A DNA stretch of 43,384 bases from CAVDWX01 sp963612735 (GCA_963612735.1 CAVDWX010000082.1:1-43384); one strand, 5' to 3'; numbered from the stretch's first letter, positions 1-8,580 are shown. A program made the numbers and translations. Notes: generated by a model from the letters alone, not told the origin.

Positions 1-1
1 G

Positions 2-799
2 GTGAAATTCTTTGACGAAGTATTTACTAAGAAATGGATTTGTGCTTCATCTATTAGCGATATTTTCTTATTACCTGGTTTAGATGAATATCGTATTACC
101 TTTAAAAAAGAAAATTCAATTAAGAATTTGTTTGATCTTTCATTAGCGTTTGGTAAATGTTACATGTTTAAAAAGCTAAATGTTATTAAAAATTATTGTT
201 TAGAATCCTTAAATAATGATGTCTATACTTTGTCGATTTGCTATGGATTTGCTTACTATGTTTTAGACTTGCTAAAAAAGAATAAGCCCATGAATGAAGG
301 ATTAATAAACGAAGGAAAATATTATTTGATCAATCAATCAATTTTAAACGATGCTTTCTATACTTTTGTTGAAAATAAATGTGAAGAGAAATCGGATTAT
401 AATTTATTAGGACAAGAATTGGTTTTTAATGACGCTGCTCCTCAAGGATTTCAAAAGATTTATGACTACTCTATTAATTCTCAATCATTCGATTTTGTTA
501 ATCTAGATACCAAGTCATTTAATTATTTACCTTATATTTCTTTAGCTAGATTATTTGCTCAAATCTATGGAGTAGAGGTCTATCGTCTCTTCTTAGTCAA
601 TAGCAATGATAATTTTAAAAACATCGTTTTAGATACTGCGATTAAGCACAATGCATTAAGTACATCTCAGTCATTTTTATCACTAAATATTAATATTTGT
701 GATAGTCAATATTATCAAAAATGCTATGATTATCTTGTTAACGAAGTTTTAGACTGTATTAAATCATGTCAAGATTATAAAAATAAAAGCGAGGAATAG
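2..799 (+). CDS. Hypothetical protein, possibly 5'-partial
   Basis: I do not recognise this 265-residue protein. It reads open from the first bases of the window. The GTG at position 2 could be the start, but it could equally be an internal valine of a longer protein, because nothing upstream is visible. The protein looks soluble and mostly helical, with many Asn, Tyr, Leu and Lys residues, no signal peptide, no clear membrane segment and no catalytic motif I can name. It ends 5 bases before the AAA+ ATPase gene, and the last codons carry that gene's ribosome-binding site (GCGAGGA at 790-796), so the two are almost certainly co-transcribed. It may be a client or partner of the ATPase; that is inference from position only. 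Confidence 0.6.
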   Translation: MKFFDEVFTKKWICASSISDIFLLPGLDEYRITFKKENSIKNLFDLSLAFGKCYMFKKLNVIKNYCLESLNNDVYTLSICYGFAYYVLDLLKKNKPMNEGLINEGKYYLINQSILNDAFYTFVENKCEEKSDYNLLGQELVFNDAAPQGFQKIYDYSINSQSFDFVNLDTKSFNYLPYISLARLFAQIYGVEVYRLFLVNSNDNFKNIVLDTAIKHNALSTSQSFLSLNINICDSQYYQKCYDYLVNEVLDCIKSCQDYKNKSEE

Positions 800-804
800 A
801 TGTT

Positions 805-2046
805 ATGAATAATGATTTACCAAATGGCAACCGCAACCACTTAGGAGGCGGAGGAAATAACAATAATAATTCTGGAAATAATGGACCTGTTAATCCACCC
901 AGAAATCATTTAGGTGGAAATAACACTAATTCCGGTTCAGGTAATAATAATGGACCTATTAATAACACTCCTCGCAATCATTTAGGAGGCGGTAATAATA
1001 GTGGACCATCCAATAATGTTCCACCTACACCAAATACCCCACCCAGTGGAAATCATCTCAATAATTTGAGCAATAATTCTAATAACGTAAATAATAACAC
1101 CCCTCCCACTCCACCGTCTGGGAATAATTTGAATTTGAATTCAATTAATAATACCCCCATGCCTGAGACTCCATCTAGCGAACCCGCTCGAGGAGTGGAT
1201 GATAATGATGGCATGACTGGTATGGAAGCTCTTAATCAATTGATTGGTTTAGGGAGCGTCAAAGAAACTATTGATGGTTTCAGAGCTTTTTTAGCTAAAA
1301 ATAAAGGTAATAAGAAACTTAATGTACATATGTGTTTTACCGGCAATCCTGGTACTGGAAAAACCGCTGTCGCCCGTTTAGTGGGACGTATTTTCTATGA
1401 AGAAGGAATTTTACCCACTAAAACATTTATCGAAGGCGACCGCGCTACTTTAGTTAAAGGCTATATTGGTCAAACTGCTCAAAACGTCCATGATAAAGTT
1501 CAAGAAGCAATGGGTGGCGTCTTATTTATCGATGAAGCGTATACCTTAGCGCGTGGTGATGATGGTCAGGACTTTGGTCATGAAGCTGTACAAGCTTTAT
1601 TAAAAGATATGGAAGATTTCTCTGGTAAGTTTTGCTGCATTTTAGCGGGTTATACTGAACCCACTCAACAGATGATTGCCACTAACCCTGGTTTTAAATC
1701 CCGTATTGCCTATTTTGTTGATTTCCCAGACTATTCAGTTGATGAATTAAAACAAATTCTCAATCTCTTCTTAAAGAAGGATAATTACACCATGGAAGAA
1801 GCAGGCGTTAATAAATTACTTGAATACATCAAGAATTGTCGCCTTGGTCAACCAGATTTTGCTAATGCACGTGAAATTCGTGAATCGCTTCAAAAAATTG
1901 AAATTATTCAAGCTATTAGGACTTCTTCAACACAAGATGATAGAACATTAACCCTTGGAGATGTCGAGGCGTTTGTTAGTTCAAATGATAACGACAATAT
2001 CAATAACAGTGGTAATGTCTCTCATAAGGCTTATAAGATTTTTTAA
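805..2046 (+). CDS. CbbX/SpoVK-type AAA+ ATPase with Asn-rich repeat N-terminus
   Basis: This 413-residue protein has two parts. Residues 1 to about 130 are low-complexity Asn, Gly and Pro, built from about four degenerate 24-residue units; three begin with RNHLGG and a later one degrades to GNHLNN. Residues about 135-400 form an AAA+ module of the CbbX/CfxQ/SpoVK class: Walker A GNPGTGKT at 180-187, Walker B LFIDE at 240-244, and a PGFKSR segment whose R300 fits the arginine finger. The family remodels protein assemblies using ATP (Rubisco activase CbbX, type VII secretion EccA); the target here is unknown. The start is ATG 805 because the ATG at 800 stops at once; SD is GCGAGGA. It has no signal peptide. 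It lies between an unrecognised gene and a GrpB-family gene, with gaps of 5 and 3 bases. Confidence 0.88.
   Translation: MNNDLPNGNRNHLGGGGNNNNNSGNNGPVNPPRNHLGGNNTNSGSGNNNGPINNTPRNHLGGGNNSGPSNNVPPTPNTPPSGNHLNNLSNNSNNVNNNTPPTPPSGNNLNLNSINNTPMPETPSSEPARGVDDNDGMTGMEALNQLIGLGSVKETIDGFRAFLAKNKGNKKLNVHMCFTGNPGTGKTAVARLVGRIFYEEGILPTKTFIEGDRATLVKGYIGQTAQNVHDKVQEAMGGVLFIDEAYTLARGDDGQDFGHEAVQALLKDMEDFSGKFCCILAGYTEPTQQMIATNPGFKSRIAYFVDFPDYSVDELKQILNLFLKKDNYTMEEAGVNKLLEYIKNCRLGQPDFANAREIRESLQKIEIIQAIRTSSTQDDRTLTLGDVEAFVSSNDNDNINNSGNVSHKAYKIF
832..1190 (+). repeat. Degenerate tandem repeats coding RNHLGG-type units
   Basis: About four imperfect copies of a roughly 72-base unit (24 codons), each beginning near Arg/Gly-Asn-His-Leu and continuing with runs of AAT/AAC (Asn) and GGA/GGT (Gly), then Pro. 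The first three are the best conserved; later ones shift to Pro/Thr and Asn/Leu. The whole stretch stays in frame inside the AAA+ gene and probably encodes a disordered head. Confidence 0.75.
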
Positions 2047-2049
2047 ATT

Positions 2050-2568
2050 ATGTTAGGGGCAGATTTAAATAAGGTTAAATTAATTAAATACGATCCATCT
2101 TGGAATAAAGAATTTTTAGCAGAAAAATATTCTCTTTCTAAGATTTATTTAGGTGTCCCATATGTCATTGCTCACGTTGGTGCAACTAGTGTATATCGCG
2201 CAAAATCAGAGCTAGTTATCGATATCTTAATCGGTATTGAATCTTCATTAGATTTAATTACCGTTAGAGATAAATTAATGCTTAATGGTTATTATTATGT
2301 TGCTAAATTTTCTTCATTACATCGATTCGTTTTAATGAAAATGGACGATGATGGTTTGCATACTCATACCATCTATTTAGTGGTCTATAAATCTAAGGAA
2401 TGGAATGAGATATTAACATTTAAAAATTATTTATCATCATCATTAGATAACATCTATGCTTATAACGATTTTAAAACTGAAATTGCTAAAAAATACGCAA
2501 ATAAACCCTCCCTATATCGTAAAGAAAAGCTCCTTTATATCAATAATATTTTAAAAAAGATTCGTTAA
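2050..2568 (+). CDS. GrpB family (UPF0157) nucleotidyltransferase-like protein
   Basis: This 172-residue protein matches the GrpB/UPF0157 family, a small member of the nucleotidyltransferase fold superfamily. The start has the family's Tyr-Asp-Pro-x-Trp segment (KYDPSWNKEF), followed by HVGATSV and a DILIGIE strand that correspond to the usual HIGSTAVPGL...KPIIDI block. The usual GST is GAT here and the Pro-Gly-Leu loop is altered (VYRAKSEL), so activity may differ from better-studied members. The gene starts 3 bases after the AAA+ stop with no clear Shine-Dalgarno sequence, suggesting translational coupling. The biochemical role of the family is poorly known. Family assignment is fairly secure; function is open. 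Confidence 0.75.
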   Translation: MLGADLNKVKLIKYDPSWNKEFLAEKYSLSKIYLGVPYVIAHVGATSVYRAKSELVIDILIGIESSLDLITVRDKLMLNGYYYVAKFSSLHRFVLMKMDDDGLHTHTIYLVVYKSKEWNEILTFKNYLSSSLDNIYAYNDFKTEIAKKYANKPSLYRKEKLLYINNILKKIR

Positions 2569-2596
2569 TCTTTGTATTGTTACATTTGTATCAACG

Positions 2597-2625
2597 TTGT
2601 AAACTAATAAATATCGTTTTATATA
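2597..2625 (+). promoter_or_regulatory. Candidate promoter of degV
   Basis: TTGTAA (2597-2602), a 17-base spacer and TATATA (2620-2625) lie in the 102-base gap between the GrpB-family gene and degV. A transcript from here would have a leader of about 40 bases containing the SD GACGAGG before ATG 2671. This is a pattern match only. Confidence 0.4.
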
Positions 2626-2670
2626 GTATTTTTCCTTATTAATAAATAATATAAAGACGAGGTACAAAAT

Positions 2671-3564
2671 ATGGCAAAATTTCAAATATTTACTGATTCT
2701 TGTAGCGATTTATCAACTGCCACAAGAAAAGAATTAGGAATTCGATATTTCCATATGGGTTTAGTGGTTGATGGAAAAGAAATGACCGCTGACTTAGACT
2801 GGATTGCATATCGTCCTGAAGAATTTTATGGTTGGCTTGCTTCTGGCAAAAAGATGAAGACAACACAAGTTTCTTATGAAGAATTTAAAAGCGAAATGAC
2901 ACCTTTGTTAGAAGCTGGAGTGGATATTCTTTATATTGGATGCTCTAGCGCTCTTACTGGTTCAATGAATGTTTTTAATCTTGTCAAAGAAGAATTAGCG
3001 GAAGAATTCCCAGATCGCAAAATGATTGGTGTTGACAGCCTTTTAGCATCAGGTGTTCTTGGAATGATTACTATCGATGCGAAAAAAGAGCAGGATAAAG
3101 GCTTGAGCATCGAAGAAGTAGCTAAATGGGTTGAAGATCATAAATTCTTTTATAACCAATTCGCTACAGTCGACACTTTAAAATACTTAAAAGATGCTGG
3201 GCGAGTGAAAGGAACTGCAGCTTTCTTTGGCGATATTTTTGGAGTTAAACCAATCTTTATTTCCGATCGTAAAGGTAACAACTTAGTGGTCACTAAAGTA
3301 AGAGGTACTAAGGCGTCATTAGATGCATTATATCAAGGCATTGTTGACACTATTGACACTAATGTTTGTAAGACTGTTTACATTGGACAAGGCATGGCTA
3401 ATGATAAAGCTTTACTTTTGAAGAAACGTATTGAAGAAAATCTTAAAATTGAAGCTAAAATTATTTGGATTGGACCTATTGTTGGTACAACCTGCGGGCC
3501 ACAAGTCATCGCTACATTCTGTTACGGAAAAGAAGTTACCCGATTTGAAGGGGACGGCAAATAA
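2671..3564 (+). CDS. DegV family fatty-acid-binding protein
   Basis: This 297-residue protein is a DegV/FakB-type protein. These bind one fatty acid and, in Gram-positive bacteria with FakA, present it for phosphorylation so that exogenous fatty acids enter phospholipid synthesis. The N-terminal TDSCSDL strand-loop, the central CSSALTGSMN segment (the family's Ser/Thr-rich fatty-acid headgroup loop) and the later RVKGTAAFFGDIFGVKPIF segment fit the family, and the length is typical (about 280-300). The start ATG has a good SD (GACGAGG). The gene is monocistronic, with its own candidate promoter and a strong terminator just downstream. No FakA gene is in the window. It is next to the acyl ligase-carrier gene, another fatty-acyl function, though they are separate transcription units. 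Confidence 0.9.
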   Translation: MAKFQIFTDSCSDLSTATRKELGIRYFHMGLVVDGKEMTADLDWIAYRPEEFYGWLASGKKMKTTQVSYEEFKSEMTPLLEAGVDILYIGCSSALTGSMNVFNLVKEELAEEFPDRKMIGVDSLLASGVLGMITIDAKKEQDKGLSIEEVAKWVEDHKFFYNQFATVDTLKYLKDAGRVKGTAAFFGDIFGVKPIFISDRKGNNLVVTKVRGTKASLDALYQGIVDTIDTNVCKTVYIGQGMANDKALLLKKRIEENLKIEAKIIWIGPIVGTTCGPQVIATFCYGKEVTRFEGDGK

Positions 3565-3567
3565 GAT

Positions 3568-3596
3568 AAAGAGGATTATTCCTCTTTTTCTTTTAT
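3568..3596 (+). terminator. Rho-independent terminator after degV
   Basis: An 8-bp perfect stem AAAGAGGA / TCCTCTTT (3568-3575 with 3580-3587) with a 4-base loop TTAT runs into a T-rich tract (TTTTTCTTTTAT). It begins 4 bases after the degV stop and is the clearest intrinsic terminator in the window. Confidence 0.85.
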
Positions 3597-3613
3597 CATA
3601 TAGATAAAATCAA

Positions 3614-3619
3614 TATAAT
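3614..3619 (+). promoter_or_regulatory. Candidate -10 box for the ligase-LRAT operon
   Basis: A perfect TATAAT lies 7 bases before the ATG at 3627, with no good -35 hexamer and no Shine-Dalgarno sequence before the start. If used, transcription would begin at or next to the start codon, giving a leaderless or nearly leaderless mRNA. Confidence 0.35.
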
Positions 3620-3626
3620 AAGTGTG

Positions 3627-5582
3627 ATGAATACACAAAAAATAAATCGTTATAAAGCTTTAAAAATAGTTAAACAATCTCTAGATAAGTTACATAAAAG
3701 TCAGCAAACATTTGAAGATATTTATAACATTTCTTTTTCGTTCTCAGATAATGTTTTGTTTTATGATTGTAAGTATCTTAATGAAGAGTCAATTACTTAT
3801 TTAAAAGCGAAAAATTTAATCGTTTTAGCGGCCACTAAGATTCATGAATATTTTATCGATATTCCAAAGAATTCTTTTATTGGAATAATGTTAAATAATT
3901 CACCAAGCTGGATATATTCCTTCTACGGCTTATTAAAAGCGGGTTATCGACCTTATCTAGTCAATATGAGAAATAAATTAGAAGATAATATCTCCTTATT
4001 TAAAGAACTAGATATAAAAGGTTTGATTGCTAGTGAAAAAATAGATGGATATCTAACTCTTTTAGAAAACGAACTATTAAAGCCTAGACTTAAATTACCA
4101 GAGGATATAACTTTTGCGGATGAAATAGCTTTATCTACATCTGGTACATCAGGAAAATTTAAAACCGTCATTTATAACGGTAAAGCCATTTCAGCTCAAA
4201 TTGATAATGCTTATTATATTGTTAAAAAGAACAAATATATTTCAAAAACATATAAAGGAGAATTAAGGCATTTATTATTTCTCCCTCTATATCACATCTT
4301 TGGTTTAGTTGCTGTTTTTTTGTGGTTTTCCTTCTTTGGAAGAAGCTTCGTCTTTCCTAAAGATATCTCTTCTCCTTCACTAAAATTTGCTGTTAATTAT
4401 TATGAAACTACACATATATTTGCTGTCCCTTTATTTTGGAATACTTTCGTAGATACTATACTTAACCAAGTGAAGAAAAGAGGACCAAAAATTGAGAAAA
4501 AATTTCAAAAAGGTCTTAAAATCTCTATTTCTTTACAAAAATTGATGCCAAATTTTGGTAAATGGATAGCGAGAAATATTCTTTTTAGAAATGTTATTAA
4601 AGAATCGTTTGGTCCATCTTTACAGTGCTTAATTTCTGGAGGTGGAATTATAAAACCTTCTACCTTAAAAATTATAAACGCTATTGGTTATCCTTTATTT
4701 AACGGATATGGTATGAGCGAAGTTGGAATTACTTCATTAGAAATGCACACAAGCGTCAAATACCGTTTGAATGGCTCCATTGGTATTCCTTTTCCTTCTA
4801 TAACTTATAAACTTGTGGATACTATGTATCATGAACAAGAATTGCTCATCAATGGTAAATCTATTTTTCATAAAATTTTTATCAATGGTAAATGGGTTAA
4901 AAGAAATAATGATGAATTTTATAGAAGTCATGATCTCGTCGTATATAAGGATGATGAATATTATATTAAGAGTCGTTTAGATGATTTAATTGTTAGTGAA
5001 GGCGGTGAAAATATATCTCCTGATTTATTAGTGAATGAATTTAATCTTCCTTATGCTAAAACATTTACCGTTTTAGGTATTGAAAGTGCTCATCTTTATC
5101 AAGACATTGCTCTAGTTCTTTATTTTGAAAAGTGTGAATCTATCTTTATAAAACGTACACTGATGGAAATAAAAAATACAATCATTGAGCATAATCTTCC
5201 TATTAACAAAGTATTGATATCAAAAACGCCTCTCCCTCTTGTTTTAGATAGCAAAGTTTCTCGAAATACATTAAAAGAAGTTATTAAAAATCATTACGAG
5301 CTATTTCAAGATGTTGATTTAGCCAAAATTGATGAAAACAGTGACGAAATGACTGAAGAAGATTTATTACCTAGTATCATTAATATTTATCAATCCTTAT
5401 TTCCTAATGCTCATATCGATAAAAACACTAGTTTCATATTTGATTTAAAAGGTGATTCAATAACTTATTTTGAACTTTTAAATAAAATCTCTTCCACTTT
5501 CGATATAACCATTAATGATGTTACAATCTATCCTCAAACTCCTCTTGAGTTTTTAGCATTAATTAAAAAGGAGATAAGATGA
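3627..5582 (+). CDS. Adenylate-forming acyl ligase fused to C-terminal carrier domain
   Basis: This protein of about 651 residues (an in-frame GTG at 3624 would add one) is an ANL-superfamily enzyme. It activates a carboxylic acid with ATP and passes the acyl group to a thiol. The P-loop is STSGTSGKFK (about 170-179), the A5-type motif is NGYGMSEVG, and the C-terminal lysine is in SKVSR. A carrier domain of about 75 residues follows, ending the protein; GDSITYFEL holds the likely phosphopantetheine serine (about residue 611). The enzyme can therefore probably load its own carrier. The substrate cannot be told; a fatty acid is plausible beside DegV and an LRAT-type acyltransferase. The stop overlaps the next start as ATGA. 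There is no condensation or reductase domain and no phosphopantetheinyl transferase gene in the window. Confidence 0.85.
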   Translation: MNTQKINRYKALKIVKQSLDKLHKSQQTFEDIYNISFSFSDNVLFYDCKYLNEESITYLKAKNLIVLAATKIHEYFIDIPKNSFIGIMLNNSPSWIYSFYGLLKAGYRPYLVNMRNKLEDNISLFKELDIKGLIASEKIDGYLTLLENELLKPRLKLPEDITFADEIALSTSGTSGKFKTVIYNGKAISAQIDNAYYIVKKNKYISKTYKGELRHLLFLPLYHIFGLVAVFLWFSFFGRSFVFPKDISSPSLKFAVNYYETTHIFAVPLFWNTFVDTILNQVKKRGPKIEKKFQKGLKISISLQKLMPNFGKWIARNILFRNVIKESFGPSLQCLISGGGIIKPSTLKIINAIGYPLFNGYGMSEVGITSLEMHTSVKYRLNGSIGIPFPSITYKLVDTMYHEQELLINGKSIFHKIFINGKWVKRNNDEFYRSHDLVVYKDDEYYIKSRLDDLIVSEGGENISPDLLVNEFNLPYAKTFTVLGIESAHLYQDIALVLYFEKCESIFIKRTLMEIKNTIIEHNLPINKVLISKTPLPLVLDSKVSRNTLKEVIKNHYELFQDVDLAKIDENSDEMTEEDLLPSIINIYQSLFPNAHIDKNTSFIFDLKGDSITYFELLNKISSTFDITINDVTIYPQTPLEFLALIKKEIR

Positions 5583-5992
5583 AAAATAAGTGGGCGATAA
5601 AAAAACTAACACCAGGTGATCAAATCCGTGTAGCAAGACCTCTTTATTATCATCATGGTGTCTATTTTGGTAACGATGAAGTCATTCATTATACTTCTAA
5701 TCAAGGCGATATTGCTGAATCAAATTTAATAAAAGTAATGAGGACATCGTTAGATTTCTTTTTACAAGGTGGCTATCCAGAAGTAAGAATCTATACCTTA
5801 AAAGAGAGATGCCATTTAAGAGATAAAAAAGAAATAATTAATCTTGCTATATCTAGAATTGGCGAAGGTGGATATGATATTGTTCACCACAATTGTGAAC
5901 ATTTTTCTAATGAATGTGCTTTTAAAGTTGATTTACCAACACTGGTAGATGATATGAAAGAAATCATCCATGAACAGATAAAGAAATTATGA
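5579..5992 (+). CDS. LRAT-domain (NlpC/P60-fold) acyltransferase-like protein
   Basis: This 137-residue protein fits the LRAT family of permuted papain-like (NlpC/P60 superfamily) enzymes. It has the Pro-Gly-Asp start (LTPGDQIRV), HHGVYFG with H26, VIHY with H37, and HHNCEHFSNEC with the presumed nucleophile C106. LRAT and PLAAT enzymes form a thioester on this cysteine and move acyl chains between lipids or onto amines; bacterial members are mostly uncharacterised. It has no signal peptide or membrane segment. The start overlaps the ligase-carrier stop by 4 bases and its stop overlaps the next gene by 4 bases. The position suggests it takes an acyl group from the upstream carrier domain; this is inference. 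A thioesterase or peptidase role cannot be excluded. Confidence 0.82.
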   Translation: MKNKWAIKKLTPGDQIRVARPLYYHHGVYFGNDEVIHYTSNQGDIAESNLIKVMRTSLDFFLQGGYPEVRIYTLKERCHLRDKKEIINLAISRIGEGGYDIVHHNCEHFSNECAFKVDLPTLVDDMKEIIHEQIKKL

Positions 5993-6405
5993 AAAGAATA
6001 ATTAATACTCTTATTGATATTTTGATTCTCTTATCTTCTATTACTATTCCTTTTGTCATTCTTAAAATTAATAACATTGAACTAATCTTCTTTAATGTGA
6101 TTTGGATTTGCTTTTATCTATCTTTATTCTTCTCATTTATGTTTAATTTAACAACACTATTTTATCTTCCTTATTTTAAAAAATTAGAGAGAAAAGAAAT
6201 AATAACATTAATGATATCGACGCTTTTTGTTACCCTTCTTCCTTATATAAATTGTTTATTCATCTTTATTGATAATAGCTATATATTTATTGCTGTGCTG
6301 ATCATTAATTTTATTCTTTTCATTATGCATATGATGCTTTTCATTTTTATGAAGAGTAAAAACAATTCTCTTTTATTAAAAGAGTACAATAAGAATAAAT
6401 CTTAG
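5989..6405 (+). CDS. Small four-helix membrane protein, unknown
   Basis: I do not recognise this 138-residue protein. It is very hydrophobic, with about four membrane segments (roughly residues 5-25, 32-58, 70-91 and 95-118), separated by short charged loops such as YFKKLERKE, and a Lys/Asn-rich tail. It has no conserved catalytic motif that I can see. The ATG overlaps the LRAT gene stop (ATGA), so the two are translationally coupled, and it may anchor the LRAT protein or transport its product. That is inference from arrangement. Confidence 0.7.
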   Translation: MKRIINTLIDILILLSSITIPFVILKINNIELIFFNVIWICFYLSLFFSFMFNLTTLFYLPYFKKLERKEIITLMISTLFVTLLPYINCLFIFIDNSYIFIAVLIINFILFIMHMMLFIFMKSKNNSLLLKEYNKNKS

Positions 6406-6411
6406 TATAAT
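6406..6411 (+). promoter_or_regulatory. Candidate -10 box before zinc-ribbon gene
   Basis: A perfect TATAAT overlaps a small 7-bp inverted repeat (ATAAAAG 6410-6416 with CTTTTAT 6424-6430) in the 31-base gap after the small membrane protein gene. There is no convincing -35 hexamer, and ATG 6437 has no SD. An internal promoter is possible; otherwise the gene is read from upstream. Confidence 0.25.
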
Positions 6412-6436
6412 AAAAGCGCTTATCTTTTATAAAAAT

Positions 6437-7654
6437 ATGAAAACTATTATTTGTCCATTCTGCAATAAAGAAATACATATCGAATCACAAAATAAATTAA
6501 AATGTCCTGAATGTCATAATGACTTATCCTTTTTATTAGAAAATGACGATACATTATCTTCTTTTATCAAATATGGTCATCAATTAAGAAAAGATAAAGA
6601 ATATAAGAATTTAAAAACAATTGCTGACTTAATGATGGTTAAATATCCCAGTTGCTTCTATTCTTATTGCTTTGCTTCAATTGGTTTACTCGAATTTGAT
6701 TTTATAAGCGAGATGCCGTCTTATTTTTATATTTTAAATAAGAATGAAATTGAAGACGATATCAAATCTCGTTTATATCATCTTTCTAGAGTTAAATATA
6801 TTTCAATTCCTGATTATTCTTTTGATTTATTATCAAGTCATTATCCCGATATAGCGGGAGAAAAAAGAGGAGTGTGGCTTAAAAGTAAAACAGCTTATGA
6901 AGAAAAAAGAAAAGAAGTGAATCAAATCAATTCCTATATTGATTCTTTTTGTGGCGAATATTTTAAAAGAATGGAACAATTCGCTAAGGATGACGATGAA
7001 AAACAAATTGTAATTAACTTTAATAAATATCTTGAATTTATCCACTTTGCCACGAGTGAGTTAGATCGTTACGAAGAAGACGCAAATGCTTTTGCACAGT
7101 CTGATTTTAACCGCACCCCTAAACCAGGTAATAAGCCTAAATTTTTCATCTATTTATCACTATTTATTATGTGTGTTTTACTTTTTGTTATTTCTACTTT
7201 TAATAATGTTTTTGCCCTAGTTAATGGCTTAGAAAATCCTAATATAAATAATTCTCCTGTGACACTGATTTCATCAATTTTAACAACTGTTTTAATCGTG
7301 GTTATGACTATTTTTATATCGGTGAAAGGGAAATTATTTTCGAAAAGCAAAATCTTATTAGGGATATCTTTCATCGCTTTTACTTTTGTTCTTTCGTTCG
7401 CTGGAATTTATTCATCTTCAACTTCCAATCTTTTTGCGGAAGTTTGGTATTCATTCGTCGGTTTAGCTATCTCAATTGCGGTCGGAATATTATCAATGAT
7501 TAGATTAATTAAATTAAAACCAAATAACACTTATGTCGGAACATATATTGGTAATTTTGATGCTTTGATTAAAAATAATTTTTTTACAACTTACACTTTT
7601 ACTTGGCATCATTTTAATTTTGATGGTTATAAATTATTAGAGAATATTCATTAA
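6437..7654 (+). CDS. Zinc-ribbon membrane protein, unknown function
   Basis: This 405-residue protein begins with a short zinc ribbon: CPFC (C6, C9) and CPEC (C23, C26) in the first 30 residues. A soluble helical region follows to about residue 230; its early part contains segments resembling helical repeats. Then come about four membrane segments (roughly 235-257, 278-297, 307-325 and 333-354) and a C-terminal cytosolic tail of about 50 residues. The layout is like other Firmicutes proteins with an N-terminal zinc ribbon and a membrane region, but I cannot name a family. It lies between the LRAT/membrane pair and the ATP-grasp gene in the same direction, with gaps of 31 and 20 bases. Confidence 0.75.
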   Translation: MKTIICPFCNKEIHIESQNKLKCPECHNDLSFLLENDDTLSSFIKYGHQLRKDKEYKNLKTIADLMMVKYPSCFYSYCFASIGLLEFDFISEMPSYFYILNKNEIEDDIKSRLYHLSRVKYISIPDYSFDLLSSHYPDIAGEKRGVWLKSKTAYEEKRKEVNQINSYIDSFCGEYFKRMEQFAKDDDEKQIVINFNKYLEFIHFATSELDRYEEDANAFAQSDFNRTPKPGNKPKFFIYLSLFIMCVLLFVISTFNNVFALVNGLENPNINNSPVTLISSILTTVLIVVMTIFISVKGKLFSKSKILLGISFIAFTFVLSFAGIYSSSTSNLFAEVWYSFVGLAISIAVGILSMIRLIKLKPNNTYVGTYIGNFDALIKNNFFTTYTFTWHHFNFDGYKLLENIH

Positions 7655-7674
7655 TTATATAGAAAAGAAATTTT

Positions 7675-8580
7675 ATGCGCGGAATCATTATTGTTAATCA
7701 AAACATATCAAAACATATCGAATATAAAATCAAAAGATTTCATGAGGAATTCTTAAAAAAAGGAATATCTTTGGATGTTGTTATTAATGATGGGACTATT
7801 GCTTTTATAACAGATGGAAAAGTAAATATCAGCTTAGATCATCCTGATTTCATCATCTATATGGATAAAGATATTTATTTAGCAAGGTTATTAGAAAAGG
7901 CTCATTATCGCTTATTTAATAGAGCTAATTTTATCAAATTATGTGATGACAAAATGCTTACGTTCATCGCTTGCTCTAACTTGGGCATTAATATGCCTAA
8001 AACATTTGCAGGGCCGCTTGTTTATTATGATTTAACTGAAAATGGTTATCATTTTTTAGATAAAATTACGGATGAATTAAAATTTCCCTTAGTGATGAAA
8101 AGAGTATATGGTTCTTTAGGCGAAGGAGTCTATTTAATTCATAATAAAGAAGAATTAAAAACTAAATATCATGAGCTTGCTACTCAACCCTTGATATTCC
8201 AAGAATATATTGAAAGAAGCAAAGGATTTTCAATACGAGTTTTAATCATTGATAATAAAGTTGTTGGTGCTTTTAAGCGCGTTAATAGCGACGATTTTAG
8301 AAGCAATTTTGGTGAGAGTGCCCATAGTGAAGAAATAATAGACAAACAAATTTATTTAGATTTTGCCCAATCTATTGCCGATAAACTTCACATTGAATAT
8401 GCTGGTATTGATGTTTTGCTAGATAAAAATAATAAACCGATATTGTGTGAAATTAATTCCAATGCCTTCTTTGAAGAATTTGAGAAAGTGACACATATCA
8501 ATGTTGGTGAATTATTTGCTGATATGGTAATAAAAAAGATGAAAGAAAAAATTGATTATGAAGAAGAAACTATTTACTAA
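7675..8580 (+). CDS. ATP-grasp ligase, RimK/LysX-like
   Basis: This 301-residue protein is an ATP-grasp enzyme of the RimK type. These couple a carboxylate, via an acyl phosphate, to an amine such as an amino acid or peptide end. Visible hallmarks are DKMLT before the grasp domain, PLVMKRVYGSLGEGV (lysine and glycine-rich loop), FQEYIERSKGFSIRV, and the metal-binding DVLLD...CEINSN with D246, E259 and N261. The length matches RimK (about 300). The substrates cannot be told from sequence. It overlaps the following lipoprotein gene by about 23 bases. Next to an acyl ligase-carrier and an LRAT protein, it could add an amino acid or similar group in the same pathway, but it could also be an independent enzyme. 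Confidence 0.85.
   Translation: MRGIIIVNQNISKHIEYKIKRFHEEFLKKGISLDVVINDGTIAFITDGKVNISLDHPDFIIYMDKDIYLARLLEKAHYRLFNRANFIKLCDDKMLTFIACSNLGINMPKTFAGPLVYYDLTENGYHFLDKITDELKFPLVMKRVYGSLGEGVYLIHNKEELKTKYHELATQPLIFQEYIERSKGFSIRVLIIDNKVVGAFKRVNSDDFRSNFGESAHSEEIIDKQIYLDFAQSIADKLHIEYAGIDVLLDKNNKPILCEINSNAFFEEFEKVTHINVGELFADMVIKKMKEKIDYEEETIY

Noticed and set aside
832..1190. CRISPR-like array in the Asn-rich repeats
   Set aside because: Repeats are imperfect, in frame, without spacers of constant length, and lie within an AAA+ gene.
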